Of a DNA stretch of 64,000 bases, positions 10,488 to 20,192 are shown piece by piece (the stretch's first letter is position 1; each line of letters begins with the position of its first letter). This stretch comes from Collimonas fungivorans Ter331. Lineage in GTDB: Bacteria > Pseudomonadota > Gammaproteobacteria > Burkholderiales > Burkholderiaceae_D. The translations under genes were made by a program, and so were the position numbers. The notes beneath the pieces are model-generated. The model did not search any database. It had not been told where the DNA came from and was given only the letters and a program-made list of their open reading frames with translations. The stretch is taken from the NCBI RefSeq assembly GCF_000221045.1, contig NC_015856.1, forward strand, positions 682,001 to 746,000. The letters are read 5' to 3'.

Positions 10488-12035
10488 TTATTTCAATTCG
10501 ATTTCGTCGAAGTTGAAGGAACCGTCAGGCATGACATAAATACCTTTCAGGTTCTTGCTGCGTACGTACAACAGCTTTTCAGTCACCAGGAAAGCCCACG
10601 GCGCATCTTTCCAGATTTCGGTTTGCGCATCCTTGTAGAGCGTGGTTTTTTCCATGCGGTCGGTGGTGGTCAAGGCCTTGGCGATATCAGCGTCGACTTT
10701 TTCGTTCTTGTAATAGGCCGTATTGAACAGCTTAGGCGGGAACGATTCCGACGCCAGCAAAGGACGCAGGCCCCAGTCGGCTTCGCCAGTCGAGGATGAC
10801 CAGCCGGTGTAGTACATACGTACCGGTGCGTTGGCCGCTACCGGTGCGCTTTCGACTTTCTCTACACGCACGCCGGCTTCCAGCGCCATGACCTTGGCCT
10901 TGATGCCGACCTGCGCCAGCTGCTGCTGCACGAACTGGATGATTTTTTGCGCGGTGGTGTGATTGTAGGCAGACCACAATTCTGTTTCGAATCCATTCGG
11001 ATAACCAGCTTCAGCCAGCAACTGCTTGGCTTTCTTGGGATCGTATGGCCATGGCCCGGTCTTCAAGGCATAGTCGACGCCTTGCGGCAGCACGCCATCC
11101 TGCGGCGTTGCGTAGCCGCTGAAGGCTACTTTGACGAGCGCTTCCTTGTTGATCGCATAGTTGATCGCCTGCCGCACTTTCGGATTGTCGAAAGGCTTTT
11201 GCAGGGTATTCATCGAAATGTAGCGTTGCACGATCGACGGCGAGGAGATCAGATCCAGATTTGGCTTGCTTTTCAGCAGTTCGGCTTGCTCGAAAGGGAT
11301 ACGGAAGGCGAATTGGGCCTCGCCTGTCTGCATGACGGCGCTACGGGTATTGTTGTCGACTACCGGCTTCCAGGTGATGCTGTCGATCTTCGGATAGCCT
11401 TTTTTCCAGTAGCCGTCGAATTTCGTGACCTTCATATAGTCGGTCTGCTTCCATTCCACGAACTTGAACGGCCCGGTGCCGACAGGGTGGAAGCCGATAT
11501 CCTTGTTGCCGTACTGTTTCAGCGCGGCCGGTGAAATCATGGCGGCGGAAGAGTGGGCCAGGGTATTGATGAATGGCGAGAACGGCTCTTTCAGCGTGAT
11601 CTTGACTTCATAGTCGTTGACAATGTCGACCTTGGAAATGCGGTTGAACAGGTTGAAACGCTTGAGCTTGTTGTCCGGATTGATGACCCGCTCCAGGCAG
11701 ATCTTGACCGCATCCGCCTTGAAGTCGGTGCCGTCCTGGAACTTGACGCCCTTGCGCAGGCGGATAGTGTAGACCAGGCCATCCTTGCTGACTTCGTAAC
11801 CCTCGGCCAGCACATTGACTACCTTCAGGTCCTTGTCGAAACCGAACAAGCCTTGGTAGAACGACTTGATCGCCGCTTGCGACAAGGTGTCGTTGCTGTC
11901 GTACGGATCGAGCGTAGTGAAGGTCGAATCCACCGCCAGTGTGACGTCCTTGGCGGCAAAAGCGTGGCCGGCGGCAAACTGGGCGGTCAGTGCAACGGCA
12001 ATGCTGGCTAATAGCTTGTGTTGAGTGGTGCGCAT
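10488..12035 (-). CDS. gsiB: Periplasmic solute-binding protein (family 5), GsiB-like
   Basis: This is the substrate-binding component of the ABC importer, with 515 residues. It has a signal peptide ([20 protein letters not shown], then AGHAFAA; cleavage near residue 28) and the SBP_bac_5 fold: [27 protein letters not shown] and [14 protein letters not shown] are recognisable family segments. The context (isoaspartyl peptidase plus a fused ATPase) points to glutathione or related gamma-glutamyl/short peptides, but ligand specificity is not readable from sequence. It lies 63 bp after gsiA. Confidence 0.88.
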   Translation of the reverse strand: MRTTQHKLLASIAVALTAQFAAGHAFAAKDVTLAVDSTFTTLDPYDSNDTLSQAAIKSFYQGLFGFDKDLKVVNVLAEGYEVSKDGLVYTIRLRKGVKFQDGTDFKADAVKICLERVINPDNKLKRFNLFNRISKVDIVNDYEVKITLKEPFSPFINTLAHSSAAMISPAALKQYGNKDIGFHPVGTGPFKFVEWKQTDYMKVTKFDGYWKKGYPKIDSITWKPVVDNNTRSAVMQTGEAQFAFRIPFEQAELLKSKPNLDLISSPSIVQRYISMNTLQKPFDNPKVRQAINYAINKEALVKVAFSGYATPQDGVLPQGVDYALKTGPWPYDPKKAKQLLAEAGYPNGFETELWSAYNHTTAQKIIQFVQQQLAQVGIKAKVMALEAGVRVEKVESAPVAANAPVRMYYTGWSSSTGEADWGLRPLLASESFPPKLFNTAYYKNEKVDADIAKALTTTDRMEKTTLYKDAQTEIWKDAPWAFLVTEKLLYVRSKNLKGIYVMPDGSFNFDEIELK

Positions 12036-12098
12036 GTGTTACTCCCCTGGTTCAAAAAGTCATCGAAGATAAACAAACAGATAAGGCAGAAAACAACG

Positions 12099-13991
12099 TT
12101 AAAAAGCAGCTGAAATCCGGTGGGTTGCAACAAAGTGGCCCGGCCCCACCTGTTTCAGCGGTTCGACTATCGGCAAGTCGTCGATATTGCGGATCGGGCT
12201 GGGAATTTCTTCCGGCAGCATCTCGCGCAGGCGGTGGCGCTGCTTGGGATCGGCCACCGGCACCGCCGCCATCAGTTTCTTGGTATACGGATGCTGGGGA
12301 TTTTCAAAGATCGCGCGGCGCGGGCCGATCTCGACGATCTGCCCCAGGTACATGACCGCAACCCGATGGCTGATACGCTCCACCACGGCCATGTCGTGCG
12401 AAATGAAAATGAAGGAAATCCCCAGTTCCCGCTGCAGGTCGAGCAGCAGGTTGACGATCTGCGCCTGGATCGAGACGTCCAGCGCCGACACCGACTCGTC
12501 GGCGATCACGATCTTGGGATTCAGCGCCAGTGCGCGGGCGATGCAGATGCGCTGGCGCTGGCCGCCGGAAAATTCGTGCGGATAACGCTGCGCATGCTCT
12601 GGCAACAGTCCGACCCGTTCCAGCAGCGCCGCGACTTTTTCCTGCGCGCCTTCGGCCAGGCCGTGCACCAGCAGCGGCTCCATGATCGAATAGCCGACTG
12701 TCAGGCGCGGGTCGAGCGAGGCAAACGGGTCCTGGAAAATGAACTGGATTTCGCGCCGCAGCGAACGCAGCTCCGAACGCGGCAGCTTGGCCAGGTCGCG
12801 TCCGCCGAATTCGACGCTGCCGCTGGTGATGTCGACCAGCCGCAGCAGCGAGCGGCCGGTAGTCGATTTGCCGCAGCCGGATTCGCCCACCAGCGCCAGC
12901 GTTTCGCCCGGATACAGGTCGAAACTGATCTGTTCCACCGCATGCACGCGCTGCTTGACGCGGCTGAAGATGCCGCTCTTGACGTCGAAGCGGGTAGTCA
13001 GGTTGCGCACTTTCAGCAGCGGCTGTTGCTGCGGATCGGAGCCAGGAATGCTGCGCACCAGCTTGGCTTCCGCTTCCATTTCAGGCGTGATGGCGGCACC
13101 GGCGATGGCAATCCGCTCAGGCAGGTCGGTGCCGTGCATGGCGCCCAGGCGCGGCACGGCCGCCAGCAGCGCGCGGGTGTAGGGATGCTGCGGCGCCTCG
13201 AAGATCGCATGTACATTGTTTTCTTCGACTTTTTCGCCGCGGCACATGACCACTACTCGGTCGGCGATCTCAGCCACCACGCCCATGTCGTGGGTGATGA
13301 AAATCACCGCCATCTGCATTTCATCCTGCAGCGCGCGTATCAGCTGCAGGATCTGCGCCTGTATCGTCACGTCCAGCGCGGTGGTCGGCTCGTCGGCGAT
13401 CAGCAGCGACGGTTTGCAGGACAAGGCCATGGCGATCATCACGCGCTGCCGCATGCCGCCCGACAGCTGGTGCGGGTGGCGGTCGAGGATGCGGCGCGCT
13501 TCCGGGATGCGCACAGTTTCCAGCATGCGCAGAGCTTCGGCGCGTGCCGCTGCCATGCTCTTGCCCTGGTGCAGGCGTATCGATTCGGCAATCTGCTCGC
13601 CCACCGTGAACACCGGATTGAGCGAAGTCATCGGTTCCTGGAAAATCATGGCGATTTCCGAACCGCGGATGTGGCGCATGGTGCTCTGGTCGGCGCTGGC
13701 GAGGTCGACCGTGCTGCCGTCGCGCCGCTGGAAATTCATGATGGCGCCGCTGATGCGGCCGCCGCCGTAATCGATCAGGCGCATGATCGATTGCGACGAC
13801 ACCGATTTGCCCGAACCCGATTCGCCGACGATGGCCAGGGTTTCGCCGGCATCGATATGGAAAGACAGGTTGCGCACCGCTTCCACCTTGCGCTCGGAGG
13901 TGGTGAAGCCGACGCTCATTTGTTCTACCGTGAGCACGCGGCGGCCGGTTTGTCTGTTCATGGAATTGCTTCCTGTGGTTGGCTGCGTCAT
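12099..13991 (-). CDS. gsiA: Glutathione/peptide ABC transporter ATP-binding protein with two ABC domains, GsiA-like
   Basis: This is a double-ATPase subunit (630 residues from this start) that energises the GsiCD permease. The first ABC domain has [16 protein letters not shown] and [12 protein letters not shown]. The second has [28 protein letters not shown] and [12 protein letters not shown], with the oligopeptide-transporter C-terminal extension after each. The fused two-domain layout is typical of GsiA. The frame is open upstream, but that part is antisense-phase read-through of the preceding gene. ATG 13991 overlaps the stop of iaaA (ATGA) and gives the family length; an ATG at 13961 is an alternative. 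Confidence 0.92.
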   Translation of the reverse strand: MTQPTTGSNSMNRQTGRRVLTVEQMSVGFTTSERKVEAVRNLSFHIDAGETLAIVGESGSGKSVSSQSIMRLIDYGGGRISGAIMNFQRRDGSTVDLASADQSTMRHIRGSEIAMIFQEPMTSLNPVFTVGEQIAESIRLHQGKSMAAARAEALRMLETVRIPEARRILDRHPHQLSGGMRQRVMIAMALSCKPSLLIADEPTTALDVTIQAQILQLIRALQDEMQMAVIFITHDMGVVAEIADRVVVMCRGEKVEENNVHAIFEAPQHPYTRALLAAVPRLGAMHGTDLPERIAIAGAAITPEMEAEAKLVRSIPGSDPQQQPLLKVRNLTTRFDVKSGIFSRVKQRVHAVEQISFDLYPGETLALVGESGCGKSTTGRSLLRLVDITSGSVEFGGRDLAKLPRSELRSLRREIQFIFQDPFASLDPRLTVGYSIMEPLLVHGLAEGAQEKVAALLERVGLLPEHAQRYPHEFSGGQRQRICIARALALNPKIVIADESVSALDVSIQAQIVNLLLDLQRELGISFIFISHDMAVVERISHRVAVMYLGQIVEIGPRRAIFENPQHPYTKKLMAAVPVADPKQRHRLREMLPEEIPSPIRNIDDLPIVEPLKQVGPGHFVATHRISAAF

Positions 13992-14974
13992 TTGTAGATC
14001 GCCGTTAGCGGCGCCGCGCCGACCTTGGCATAACCGCGATACATGCCTTCGGTATTGAACGGCAGCGCCACGTTGCCTTCGGCGTCGATGGCGATCAGGC
14101 CGCCGCGGCCCTGGTAGCGCGGCAGCAGGTTCATTACTACCTGTTCGGCGGCGTCCGCCAGGGATTGACCGGCATATTCCATGCGCGCCGAAATATCGTA
14201 AGCCGCCACCGTGCGCATGAACGCTTCGCCGGTGCCGGTGGCAGAAACGGCCACGGTACGATTGTTGGCGTAGCAGCCGGCGCCGATCAGGGGCGAGTCG
14301 CCGACCCGGCCGACGCGCTTGTTGGTAATGCCGCCGGTCGAAGTGGCCGCCGCCAGGTTGCCATGCATGTCGACCGCGACGGCGCCCACGGTGCCGAATT
14401 TGTTGTCCGGATCGATAGGTGCAATTTCGGCCGCCTTGCTGGTGGCGTCGTGATCGAGCAACAGCATGCCTTCCTGGTCGCGCGCGCGCAGCCACTGGGC
14501 ATGGCGGGCTTCGGTATGGAAATAGTCGGGCTCGACCAGCTCTACGCCATGCTGGGCCACGAAGGTTTCCGCGCCGGCGCCTACCAGCAGGATGTGTTCG
14601 CTATGTTCCATCACCGCGCGTGCTCCCAGTATCGGATTGCGCACATGGCCGACGTTGGCGATGGCGCCTGCATCCAGCGTGGCGCCGTCCATGATCGCCG
14701 CATCCAGTTCGTGGGTGCCTGCATGTGTATAGACCGCGCCTTTGCCGGCGTTGAACAGCGGGCAGTCTTCCAGCATGCTGACGGCGCAGGCGACGGCGTC
14801 CAGTGCGCTGCCGCCGGCGGCCAGGATTTTCTGGCCGGCGCTGAGGATCTCTGTCAGGGCATCATGGTAGGCCTGCTCCTGCGCGGTATTCATGGCGCTG
14901 CGCAAGATGGTACCGGCACCGCCGTGGATGGCGATGGTGGCGACGTTGGCTGGAGTGTTGGTGCTGTTGTTCAC
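13988..14974 (-). CDS. iaaA: Isoaspartyl peptidase / plant-type L-asparaginase
   Basis: This Ntn hydrolase precursor (328 residues) is cleaved autocatalytically before the nucleophilic threonine in KFGTVGAVA (T195), giving alpha and beta chains; AIHGGAG at the start and [12 protein letters not shown] after the cut are family motifs. Such enzymes cut beta-aspartyl peptides and L-asparagine. In Escherichia coli the same gene lies directly before gsiABCD, matching the order here. It overlaps gsiA by four bases and follows the RpiR gene with almost no gap. Confidence 0.93.
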   Translation of the reverse strand: MNNSTNTPANVATIAIHGGAGTILRSAMNTAQEQAYHDALTEILSAGQKILAAGGSALDAVACAVSMLEDCPLFNAGKGAVYTHAGTHELDAAIMDGATLDAGAIANVGHVRNPILGARAVMEHSEHILLVGAGAETFVAQHGVELVEPDYFHTEARHAQWLRARDQEGMLLLDHDATSKAAEIAPIDPDNKFGTVGAVAVDMHGNLAAATSTGGITNKRVGRVGDSPLIGAGCYANNRTVAVSATGTGEAFMRTVAAYDISARMEYAGQSLADAAEQVVMNLLPRYQGRGGLIAIDAEGNVALPFNTEGMYRGYAKVGAAPLTAIYK

Positions 14975-14975
14975 G

Positions 14976-15962
14976 TTATATCGCTTTCGTTGCAGATTTC
15001 CTGGAAGCCGCTTTGTTGGCCTTGTTGCCGCTCTTGTTTGGTGTGCCGGGCTGGCGCCGGCCGTCCGGGTGATGCAGCCAGGGCAGCACCGCTTCCGTCA
15101 TTTTCGACGCCGCATGCACCGAACGGTTGGCGCGATGGGCGACGGCGTCGCATACCGCCTGGATCAGGGCCAGCGCCGCCGCATCCGAAGTCGGCGACAA
15201 CAGGCGCTCAGTCTGCGCGTACAGGGTGACATCGGCCAATGGCACCAGCGGCGAAGTCGGTGCATCGGTAAACGCCAGCACTTGCGCCGCACGCTCCTTG
15301 GCGCGGCCGGCCAGCGTCACGGTATCGGTGACATAACGCGGGAAGGCCAGCGCGATCACCAGGTCGCGCTGGTCCAACTTGAAAAACTGGCGTGCGGCCT
15401 GCGAGGGACCGCCGGGACTGGCCACCGACAGCACCGTGCGGCAATAGGGTTCCAGCGCGTGCGCCATGATGCCGGCCAGGAAAGCGCTGGCGCCGAAGCC
15501 GAGGATGAAGATCCGCTCGGCGTTGAGAATCATACTGACGGCCTGGTCGCAGTGCGCGGGCGACAAGGCGCGCTGGGTGGCTTCCAGGTTTTGCATGTCG
15601 GCCCGCAGCGCTGCGGCCATGATTTCTGCGCTGCTGGCGGGGCGCAATACTTGATCGCGCAATTTCTCGACCGGCGCCAGCGACGAGGCGAAATCCAGCA
15701 CCAGCGCCGCGCGGAATGCCGGATAGCCGTCGAATCCCAGCGCATGGGCGAAACGGTTGGCGGTCGCCAGCGAAACGCCGACCGCATCGGCCAGTTCGTC
15801 GATAGTCATGGTGGCGGTATGGAACACGTTTGCGAGCACATAGTCGGCGGCCTTGCGGTGCGCTTTCGATAGTTCCGGATAGGCTTTGCCTATGCGCGCT
15901 GCGACCGCGCTTTCGCGTTGCCATGCGGTGATTGCTGAGTGTTGCACAGAGTGTTGCACCAT
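14976..15962 (-). CDS. RpiR-family transcriptional regulator (HTH plus SIS domain)
   Basis: The 328-residue protein has an N-terminal HTH_6 domain (about 15-95: ELSKAHRKAADYVLANV, then DELADAVGVSLATANRFAHALGF) and a SIS sugar-isomerase-type domain (about 125-265) with FILGFGASAFLAGIMAHAL. A Lys/Arg-rich tail ends the protein. It is the first gene of the gsi/peptidase operon, with iaaA starting immediately after its stop. By position it is the likely regulator of the operon; the ligand of its SIS domain is unknown. Upstream lies an AT-rich 285-bp region facing the cupin gene. Confidence 0.88.
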   Translation of the reverse strand: MVQHSVQHSAITAWQRESAVAARIGKAYPELSKAHRKAADYVLANVFHTATMTIDELADAVGVSLATANRFAHALGFDGYPAFRAALVLDFASSLAPVEKLRDQVLRPASSAEIMAAALRADMQNLEATQRALSPAHCDQAVSMILNAERIFILGFGASAFLAGIMAHALEPYCRTVLSVASPGGPSQAARQFFKLDQRDLVIALAFPRYVTDTVTLAGRAKERAAQVLAFTDAPTSPLVPLADVTLYAQTERLLSPTSDAAALALIQAVCDAVAHRANRSVHAASKMTEAVLPWLHHPDGRRQPGTPNKSGNKANKAASRKSATKAI

Positions 15963-16247
15963 CGGCCCCTTGGATTGATTTTTATAATTTGTGTAAATAT
16001 ATTTTCATTTTCTCGGCAAGTAAAGGAAATTTATTTTCTTTTTTTGAGGTGTGTATTTTGTGCCATCGAATGTGTGCGCAACTGGTGCGCGGATGGCGTG
16101 AAAATGCGGCTTTGCACCATTTTTGCCTGGCCTTTGTCCGCAACGGTGCATCGGAAACGAGAGGGGAAATGCGGGGAAACAGAGTTGCGTGTATTCTGCT
16201 GTGCAGGCGCAAAATGCAATTTATGACGTCGCCATAACGGAGAAAAA

Positions 16248-16763
16248 ATGAGTGAAAAAGAAGAGATAAGCGCAGAAGGTCTGAGCCGACGGCTGATCCG
16301 CAATTTCAATGCCGTATCGCTGGAGCACGATGTGCGCGAGCCTTTGTACGATACGCTGTGCGCGCGCCTAGGGACGGGCACAGCGGCCCAAAAGCTGGGC
16401 GCCAGCGTGGATATCGTCGCCCCCGGCAAGGTATCTTGCCCCTATCATTTCCATTACGCGCAGGAAGAGATGTTTATCATCCTGGAGGGCAGCGGCACGC
16501 TGCGGGTAGCGGGGGAAATGCTGCCGCTGCGCAGCGGCGATGTGGCCTTCATCCCGCCCGGCCGGGAATATCCGCACCAGATAGTGAATACTTCCGACCA
16601 GCCCTTGAAGTACCTGTCGATCAGCACCAGAGAGCAGCCTGAGGTATGCGAATATCCCGATTCCGGCAAGTTCGCGGCGATGGTGTCGATTGGTGGAGAA
16701 CGGGTTTTCGATGTGATACAGCGCAAATCGAATGGCCTGGATTACTGGGACGGCGAGCCTTAG
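16248..16763 (+). CDS. Cupin-domain protein
   Basis: This is a single-domain cupin of 171 residues. The metal-binding motif 1 is CPYHFHYAQEEMFIILEGSG (two His, Glu) around residues 63-83, and motif 2, with PPGREYPHQIVN, follows. The ATG follows CGGAGAAAAA. It is divergent from the RpiR gene and convergent with the symporter gene. Related short cupins are often annotated as mannose-6-phosphate isomerase-like, but no enzymatic function can be assigned. Confidence 0.82.
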   Translation: MSEKEEISAEGLSRRLIRNFNAVSLEHDVREPLYDTLCARLGTGTAAQKLGASVDIVAPGKVSCPYHFHYAQEEMFIILEGSGTLRVAGEMLPLRSGDVAFIPPGREYPHQIVNTSDQPLKYLSISTREQPEVCEYPDSGKFAAMVSIGGERVFDVIQRKSNGLDYWDGEP

Positions 16764-16764
16764 G

Positions 16765-16875
16765 GTGGGCACCTGTGCCCACGCATGACCGCGATAACCG
16801 GAGTACATACTTGCGTGGCACCGGAATGGCATACACGTGATGTGAGTTTACGCGTGGGCAAAAACTTGCCCACGC
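16765..16875. repeat. Pair of GTGGGCA/TGCCCAC hairpins between convergent genes
   Basis: Two hairpins lie between the cupin stop and the symporter stop: GTGGGCA at 16765-16771 with its complement ending at 16782, and GCGTGGGCA at 16852-16860 with its complement ending at 16875. The outer hairpins carry the same core sequence, so the whole segment can also fold as one long structure. It may act as a bidirectional terminator; neither hairpin has a clear T-run, so a dispersed palindromic repeat is equally likely. Confidence 0.6.
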
Positions 16876-16882
16876 TACTGGA

Positions 16883-18160
16883 TCAGGCAGCCGCGTTGCT
16901 GTTCTGGTCGAGGCCGACATCGCTGTTGGCTGCATTGTAGATTTCCAGGTCCAGCAAACCTTCCTCCTTGGCCACCAGCACCGGCACCAGCATCTGGCCG
17001 GTGACGTTGGTCATGGTGCGCATCATGTCGAGGATACGGTCGATGGCGACCAGGTAGCCGATGCCTTCCAGCGGCAGGCCGGCCGAACTCAGCACCAGGG
17101 TCACCATCACGATCGCGGTGCCCGGCACGCCGGCGGTGCCGAAAGAGCCGAGCACCGAAGCCAGCATGATGATGAAATACTGCGACAGGTCCAGGTGCAG
17201 GCCGAAATACTGAGCCACGAAAATCGACGCGATCGCCGGGTAGATGGCGCCGCAGCCGTCCATCTTGATGCTGGCGCCGAGCGGCACCGCGAACGCGGCA
17301 TATTCCTGTTTCACGCCGAGGTTATGCACCACGCTGCGCAAGGCGATAGGCATGGAAGCGAAACTCGACGAGCTGGTGAACGCTACCTGCATTGCAGGAA
17401 ACGCGCCGCGGAAGAAGCGGATCGGGTTGAGGCGATGCGTGAGCAGCAGGCCGCCGTACACCACCACGATGTGCAGCGCGCAGGCGAGATACAAGGTGAA
17501 GACAAAATTCCCCAGCGGCAGCAGGCGCTCGAAGCCGTAGGAGCCGACCAGCGCAGCAATCAGGCCGAAGGTGCCGAGCGGCGTCATTTCCAGCACAAAG
17601 CGGGTGATCTGGATCATGGCGCTGCTGGCTTCGCCCATCAGTTCGCGCACCTGCTTGACCTTGTCGCCCAGCTTGACCAGCGCCATGCCGAGCAGCGCGG
17701 CGAAGAAAATCACTTGCAGGATCTTGCCTTCGGTCAGCGCCTTGAACGGGTTCGACGGCACCACGTCGAGCAGCACCTGGATCGGCGTCGGCACTTCGCG
17801 CACGGTGTAGTCGGCGGCTATCGCCAGCTGGCCCAGGTTCTGGCCGGGATTGGTGAAATTGGCGACCAGCAGGCCGACGCCCACCGCCAGCACCGCGGTG
17901 ACGGCAAACCAGAGGAAGGTCTTGCCGCCCAGCGCCGCCACGCTTTTCATGCCGTGCAGGCTGGAAATGCTGTTGGTGACGGCGAAGAACACCAGCGGCA
18001 CGGCGATCATCTTGATCAGCGTGACGTACAGCTTGCCGAGCGGGCCGAACCAGGTTTCGGCGGGTGCGCCTACCAGCCAGCCGGCCAGCGCGCCGAGTAC
18101 GAAGCCGCCCAGCACGCGTTGCCAGAAGGGGATACGGAACCAGAGAGAAAAGATGTTCAT
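16883..18160 (-). CDS. Dicarboxylate/amino acid:cation symporter (DctA/GltP family)
   Basis: This is an inner-membrane SLC1-type carrier of 425 residues. Hallmarks are the serine-rich hairpin SSSSFASMP, the GASIKMDG segment, GTAGVPGTAIVM and the substrate-binding helix DRILDMMRTMTNVTG. The start at 18160 (MNIFSLWFRIPFW) is chosen because it begins the first membrane helix; the open frame to 18283 lacks family similarity. Whether it carries C4-dicarboxylates or glutamate/aspartate is not decided. It is divergent from the MocR-type regulator and could be its target. Confidence 0.9.
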   Translation of the reverse strand: MNIFSLWFRIPFWQRVLGGFVLGALAGWLVGAPAETWFGPLGKLYVTLIKMIAVPLVFFAVTNSISSLHGMKSVAALGGKTFLWFAVTAVLAVGVGLLVANFTNPGQNLGQLAIAADYTVREVPTPIQVLLDVVPSNPFKALTEGKILQVIFFAALLGMALVKLGDKVKQVRELMGEASSAMIQITRFVLEMTPLGTFGLIAALVGSYGFERLLPLGNFVFTLYLACALHIVVVYGGLLLTHRLNPIRFFRGAFPAMQVAFTSSSSFASMPIALRSVVHNLGVKQEYAAFAVPLGASIKMDGCGAIYPAIASIFVAQYFGLHLDLSQYFIIMLASVLGSFGTAGVPGTAIVMVTLVLSSAGLPLEGIGYLVAIDRILDMMRTMTNVTGQMLVPVLVAKEEGLLDLEIYNAANSDVGLDQNSNAAA

Positions 18161-18219
18161 AGGATAATCAGGAAATAAGGACGCGTCGTGCTGCGACACG
18201 AATGGCGAGAGTATGGCAG

Positions 18220-18278
18220 GCCTGGGGCAGGCGCGTAAACCGGGTGAGCCCGGAGTATCCGGGCTTGCCGGGCCTGCG
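18220..18278. repeat. GC-rich nested inverted repeat in the symporter/MocR divergent region
   Basis: An inner perfect hairpin, GCCCGGA-GTA-TCCGGGC (18248-18264), is flanked by imperfect outer arms (GGCAGGCCTG on the left, GGGCCTGC on the right). It lies between the symporter start and the regulator gene. It could be a dispersed repeat or an RNA structure in the symporter leader; nothing decides between these. Confidence 0.4.
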
Positions 18279-18418
18279 TCCAATATATTTTTGCTCTATC
18301 CATATGCCTGGATGTTCTATTGATAACAATATGCGGCTATATTCTGGACACGGTCCTGATCGCTGTTTCCTCGCCGTTTCCCTATAATGAGGCAATCTTT
18401 TGCCTTCCGCCCGAGCCG

Positions 18419-19876
18419 TTGAAAAAATCCCGCCAGCCTCTTTACCAGCGTTTTGCCGAGCAAATGAAAGCTTCGCTGCAGAATGGCGTGCTGCGTCCCG
18501 GCGATCGCCTGAGTTCGGTGCGCCAGGCCAGCCAGCAGCACGGGCTGAGCATCACGACCGTAGTGCGCGCATACGAGCTGCTGGAAAGCAGCGGCCTGGT
18601 CGAAAGCCATCCGCAGTCGGGCTATTTTGTCAGGGCCCGCTTTCCCGCCGCCATGTCGCCGGCCCAGCAGCGGGACTCGCCAGACGAACCCGGGCGCTCC
18701 ATGCCCTTGCCGGTATCGGCTGAAGTCGATGTCAGCCGCCACGTATTGGCGACGCTGAAATCGATACACCAGAACGACGCCAATCCGCTCGGTTCGCCCT
18801 ATCCCGATCCAGCCCTGTTTCCGGCCCGCCGCATCAGCCAGTACAACGGCGCTATCTTGCGTAGCGGCGGTCCGCTGGGGGTGCTGGACGATTTGCCGCC
18901 CGGCCATCCTGAGCTGATCCGGCAGATCGTCAGGCGCCACCTGGAAACCGGGCTCAGCGTCGATCCCGGCGATGTAGTGGTCACGGTCGGCGCCACCGAA
19001 GCCATCAACCTGTGCCTGCAGGCAGTGGCGAAAGCTGGCGATACCATCGCGGTCGAGTCGCCGACGTTCTATGCGATGCTGCATGCGATCGAGCGGCTCG
19101 GCATGCGCGCTATCGAAATACCGACCGACCCACGCCTCGGAATGGATGTCGCCGAACTGAAGAAAATCATGCAGAACCAGCCGGTTGCGGCTTGCATGGT
19201 GATGCCGAATTTCCAGAATCCGCTAGGTTTTGAAATGCCGGAGGAAAGCAAGCGGCAGCTGGTGGAGCTGGGCTCGCGCTACAACATGCCCATCATCGAA
19301 AACGGCGTCTGCAACGAGCTGTATTTCGGCGCCGCCCATCCAAGTGTGCTGAAGGCTTACGACAAGCGCGGCATCGTGCTGTACTGCTCGTCGTTTTCCA
19401 AGAGCCTGACCTCGGCTTACCGCATCGGCTGGACCCTGCCGGGCCGGTACCGCGAGCAGGTGGAAAAACTGAAATTCCTCAATACGCTCAGCACCTCGAC
19501 CTTGCCGCAACGGGCGATCGCGGCCTACCTGACTGCCGGCGGCTACGACCGCCACCTGCGGCGGGTGCGACGCACCTTGCAACAGCGCTGCGACATCATG
19601 AGCGCTTTCGTCGGCCGCTTTTTCCCGGCCGGCACACGCATCACGCGGCCGGCCGGCGGTTATGTGCTGTGGATAGAATTGCCGGCGGCGATAGATTCCA
19701 TGGCCTTGTACCGGCAGGCGCTGGCGGAGGGCATCACGATCGCGCCGGGGCGGCTGTTTTCCACCTCCGACGCCTATCGCAGTTTCATCCGCATGAACTA
19801 CAGCTACAGCTGGACGCCCGAGATCGAGCAAGCGATACGGCGCCTGGGCGAGATGCTGGCCGCGATGCTGGAATAG
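18419..19876 (+). CDS. MocR-type GntR regulator with aminotransferase domain (PdxR-like family)
   Basis: The protein has an N-terminal GntR winged helix (QPLYQRFAEQMK, GDRLSSVRQASQQHG, TVVRAYELLESSGLVESHPQSGYFV) fused to a fold-type I aminotransferase domain with VTVGATEAINL and the PLP-lysine motif SSFSKSLTSAYRIGW. Such regulators bind PLP or amino-acid adducts and control neighbouring genes. No ATG exists before the HTH except one at 18320 that adds 33 unrelated residues and lies upstream of a TATAAT at 18383-18388. A TTG at 18419 gives about 485 residues and is preferred with caution. Confidence 0.85.
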   Translation: MKKSRQPLYQRFAEQMKASLQNGVLRPGDRLSSVRQASQQHGLSITTVVRAYELLESSGLVESHPQSGYFVRARFPAAMSPAQQRDSPDEPGRSMPLPVSAEVDVSRHVLATLKSIHQNDANPLGSPYPDPALFPARRISQYNGAILRSGGPLGVLDDLPPGHPELIRQIVRRHLETGLSVDPGDVVVTVGATEAINLCLQAVAKAGDTIAVESPTFYAMLHAIERLGMRAIEIPTDPRLGMDVAELKKIMQNQPVAACMVMPNFQNPLGFEMPEESKRQLVELGSRYNMPIIENGVCNELYFGAAHPSVLKAYDKRGIVLYCSSFSKSLTSAYRIGWTLPGRYREQVEKLKFLNTLSTSTLPQRAIAAYLTAGGYDRHLRRVRRTLQQRCDIMSAFVGRFFPAGTRITRPAGGYVLWIELPAAIDSMALYRQALAEGITIAPGRLFSTSDAYRSFIRMNYSYSWTPEIEQAIRRLGEMLAAMLE

Positions 19877-19877
19877 A

Positions 19878-20174
19878 TCAGGCGGTTGCTGTTGCCTGGC
19901 TCTCGTCCAGGGCATCGAAAATCGCCATTCCGAACGGCGTCAGGATTGCGCGGCCAGTGCCGTCTTCGTTGAGTATGACGCTGACGATTTCGGCGCTTTC
20001 CAGCGCGCTCAGGTGGCGCCGCAAAGTGCTCATCCGCTGTTCCACCCGCTTGCTCAGTTTTGCCAGCGACATGCCGGGTCCGGCGCTGTGAGCGCGCTCA
20101 TCGCCGGTCTCGGCATGCAGCGCCGACAAGATCGCCAGCACCGCGTCGTCAAGTTGTTCGTCCCAGTCCATCAT
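19878..20174 (-). CDS. Small winged helix-turn-helix protein
   Basis: This 98-residue protein reads as a winged helix: MSLAKLSKRVEQRMSTLRRHLSALESAEIVSVI gives helix, recognition helix and strand, then GTGRAILTPFGMAIFDAL. It resembles ArsR/MarR-like small DNA-binding proteins. It follows the FdhF-type gene by 18 bp on the same strand, so it is probably its operon partner and may regulate it. It is convergent with the MocR gene, with only one base between the stops. Confidence 0.72.
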   Translation of the reverse strand: MMDWDEQLDDAVLAILSALHAETGDERAHSAGPGMSLAKLSKRVEQRMSTLRRHLSALESAEIVSVILNEDGTGRAILTPFGMAIFDALDESQATATA

Positions 20175-20192
20175 GCGCAGTCGTTCATGATG

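Noticed and set aside
12120-13997. 625-residue plus-strand frame opposite gsiA
   Set aside because: It is an antisense shadow of the double ABC ATPase, with no motifs of its own.
13992-14495. Upstream extension of the GsiA frame
   Set aside because: The added region overlaps iaaA in another phase and has no similarity to ABC proteins; ATG 13991 with ATGA overlap explains the start.
15932-16237. Plus-strand frames of about 100 residues between the RpiR gene and the cupin gene
   Set aside because: They are AT-rich intergenic sequence with competing frames on both strands, no convincing ribosome site and no family similarity.
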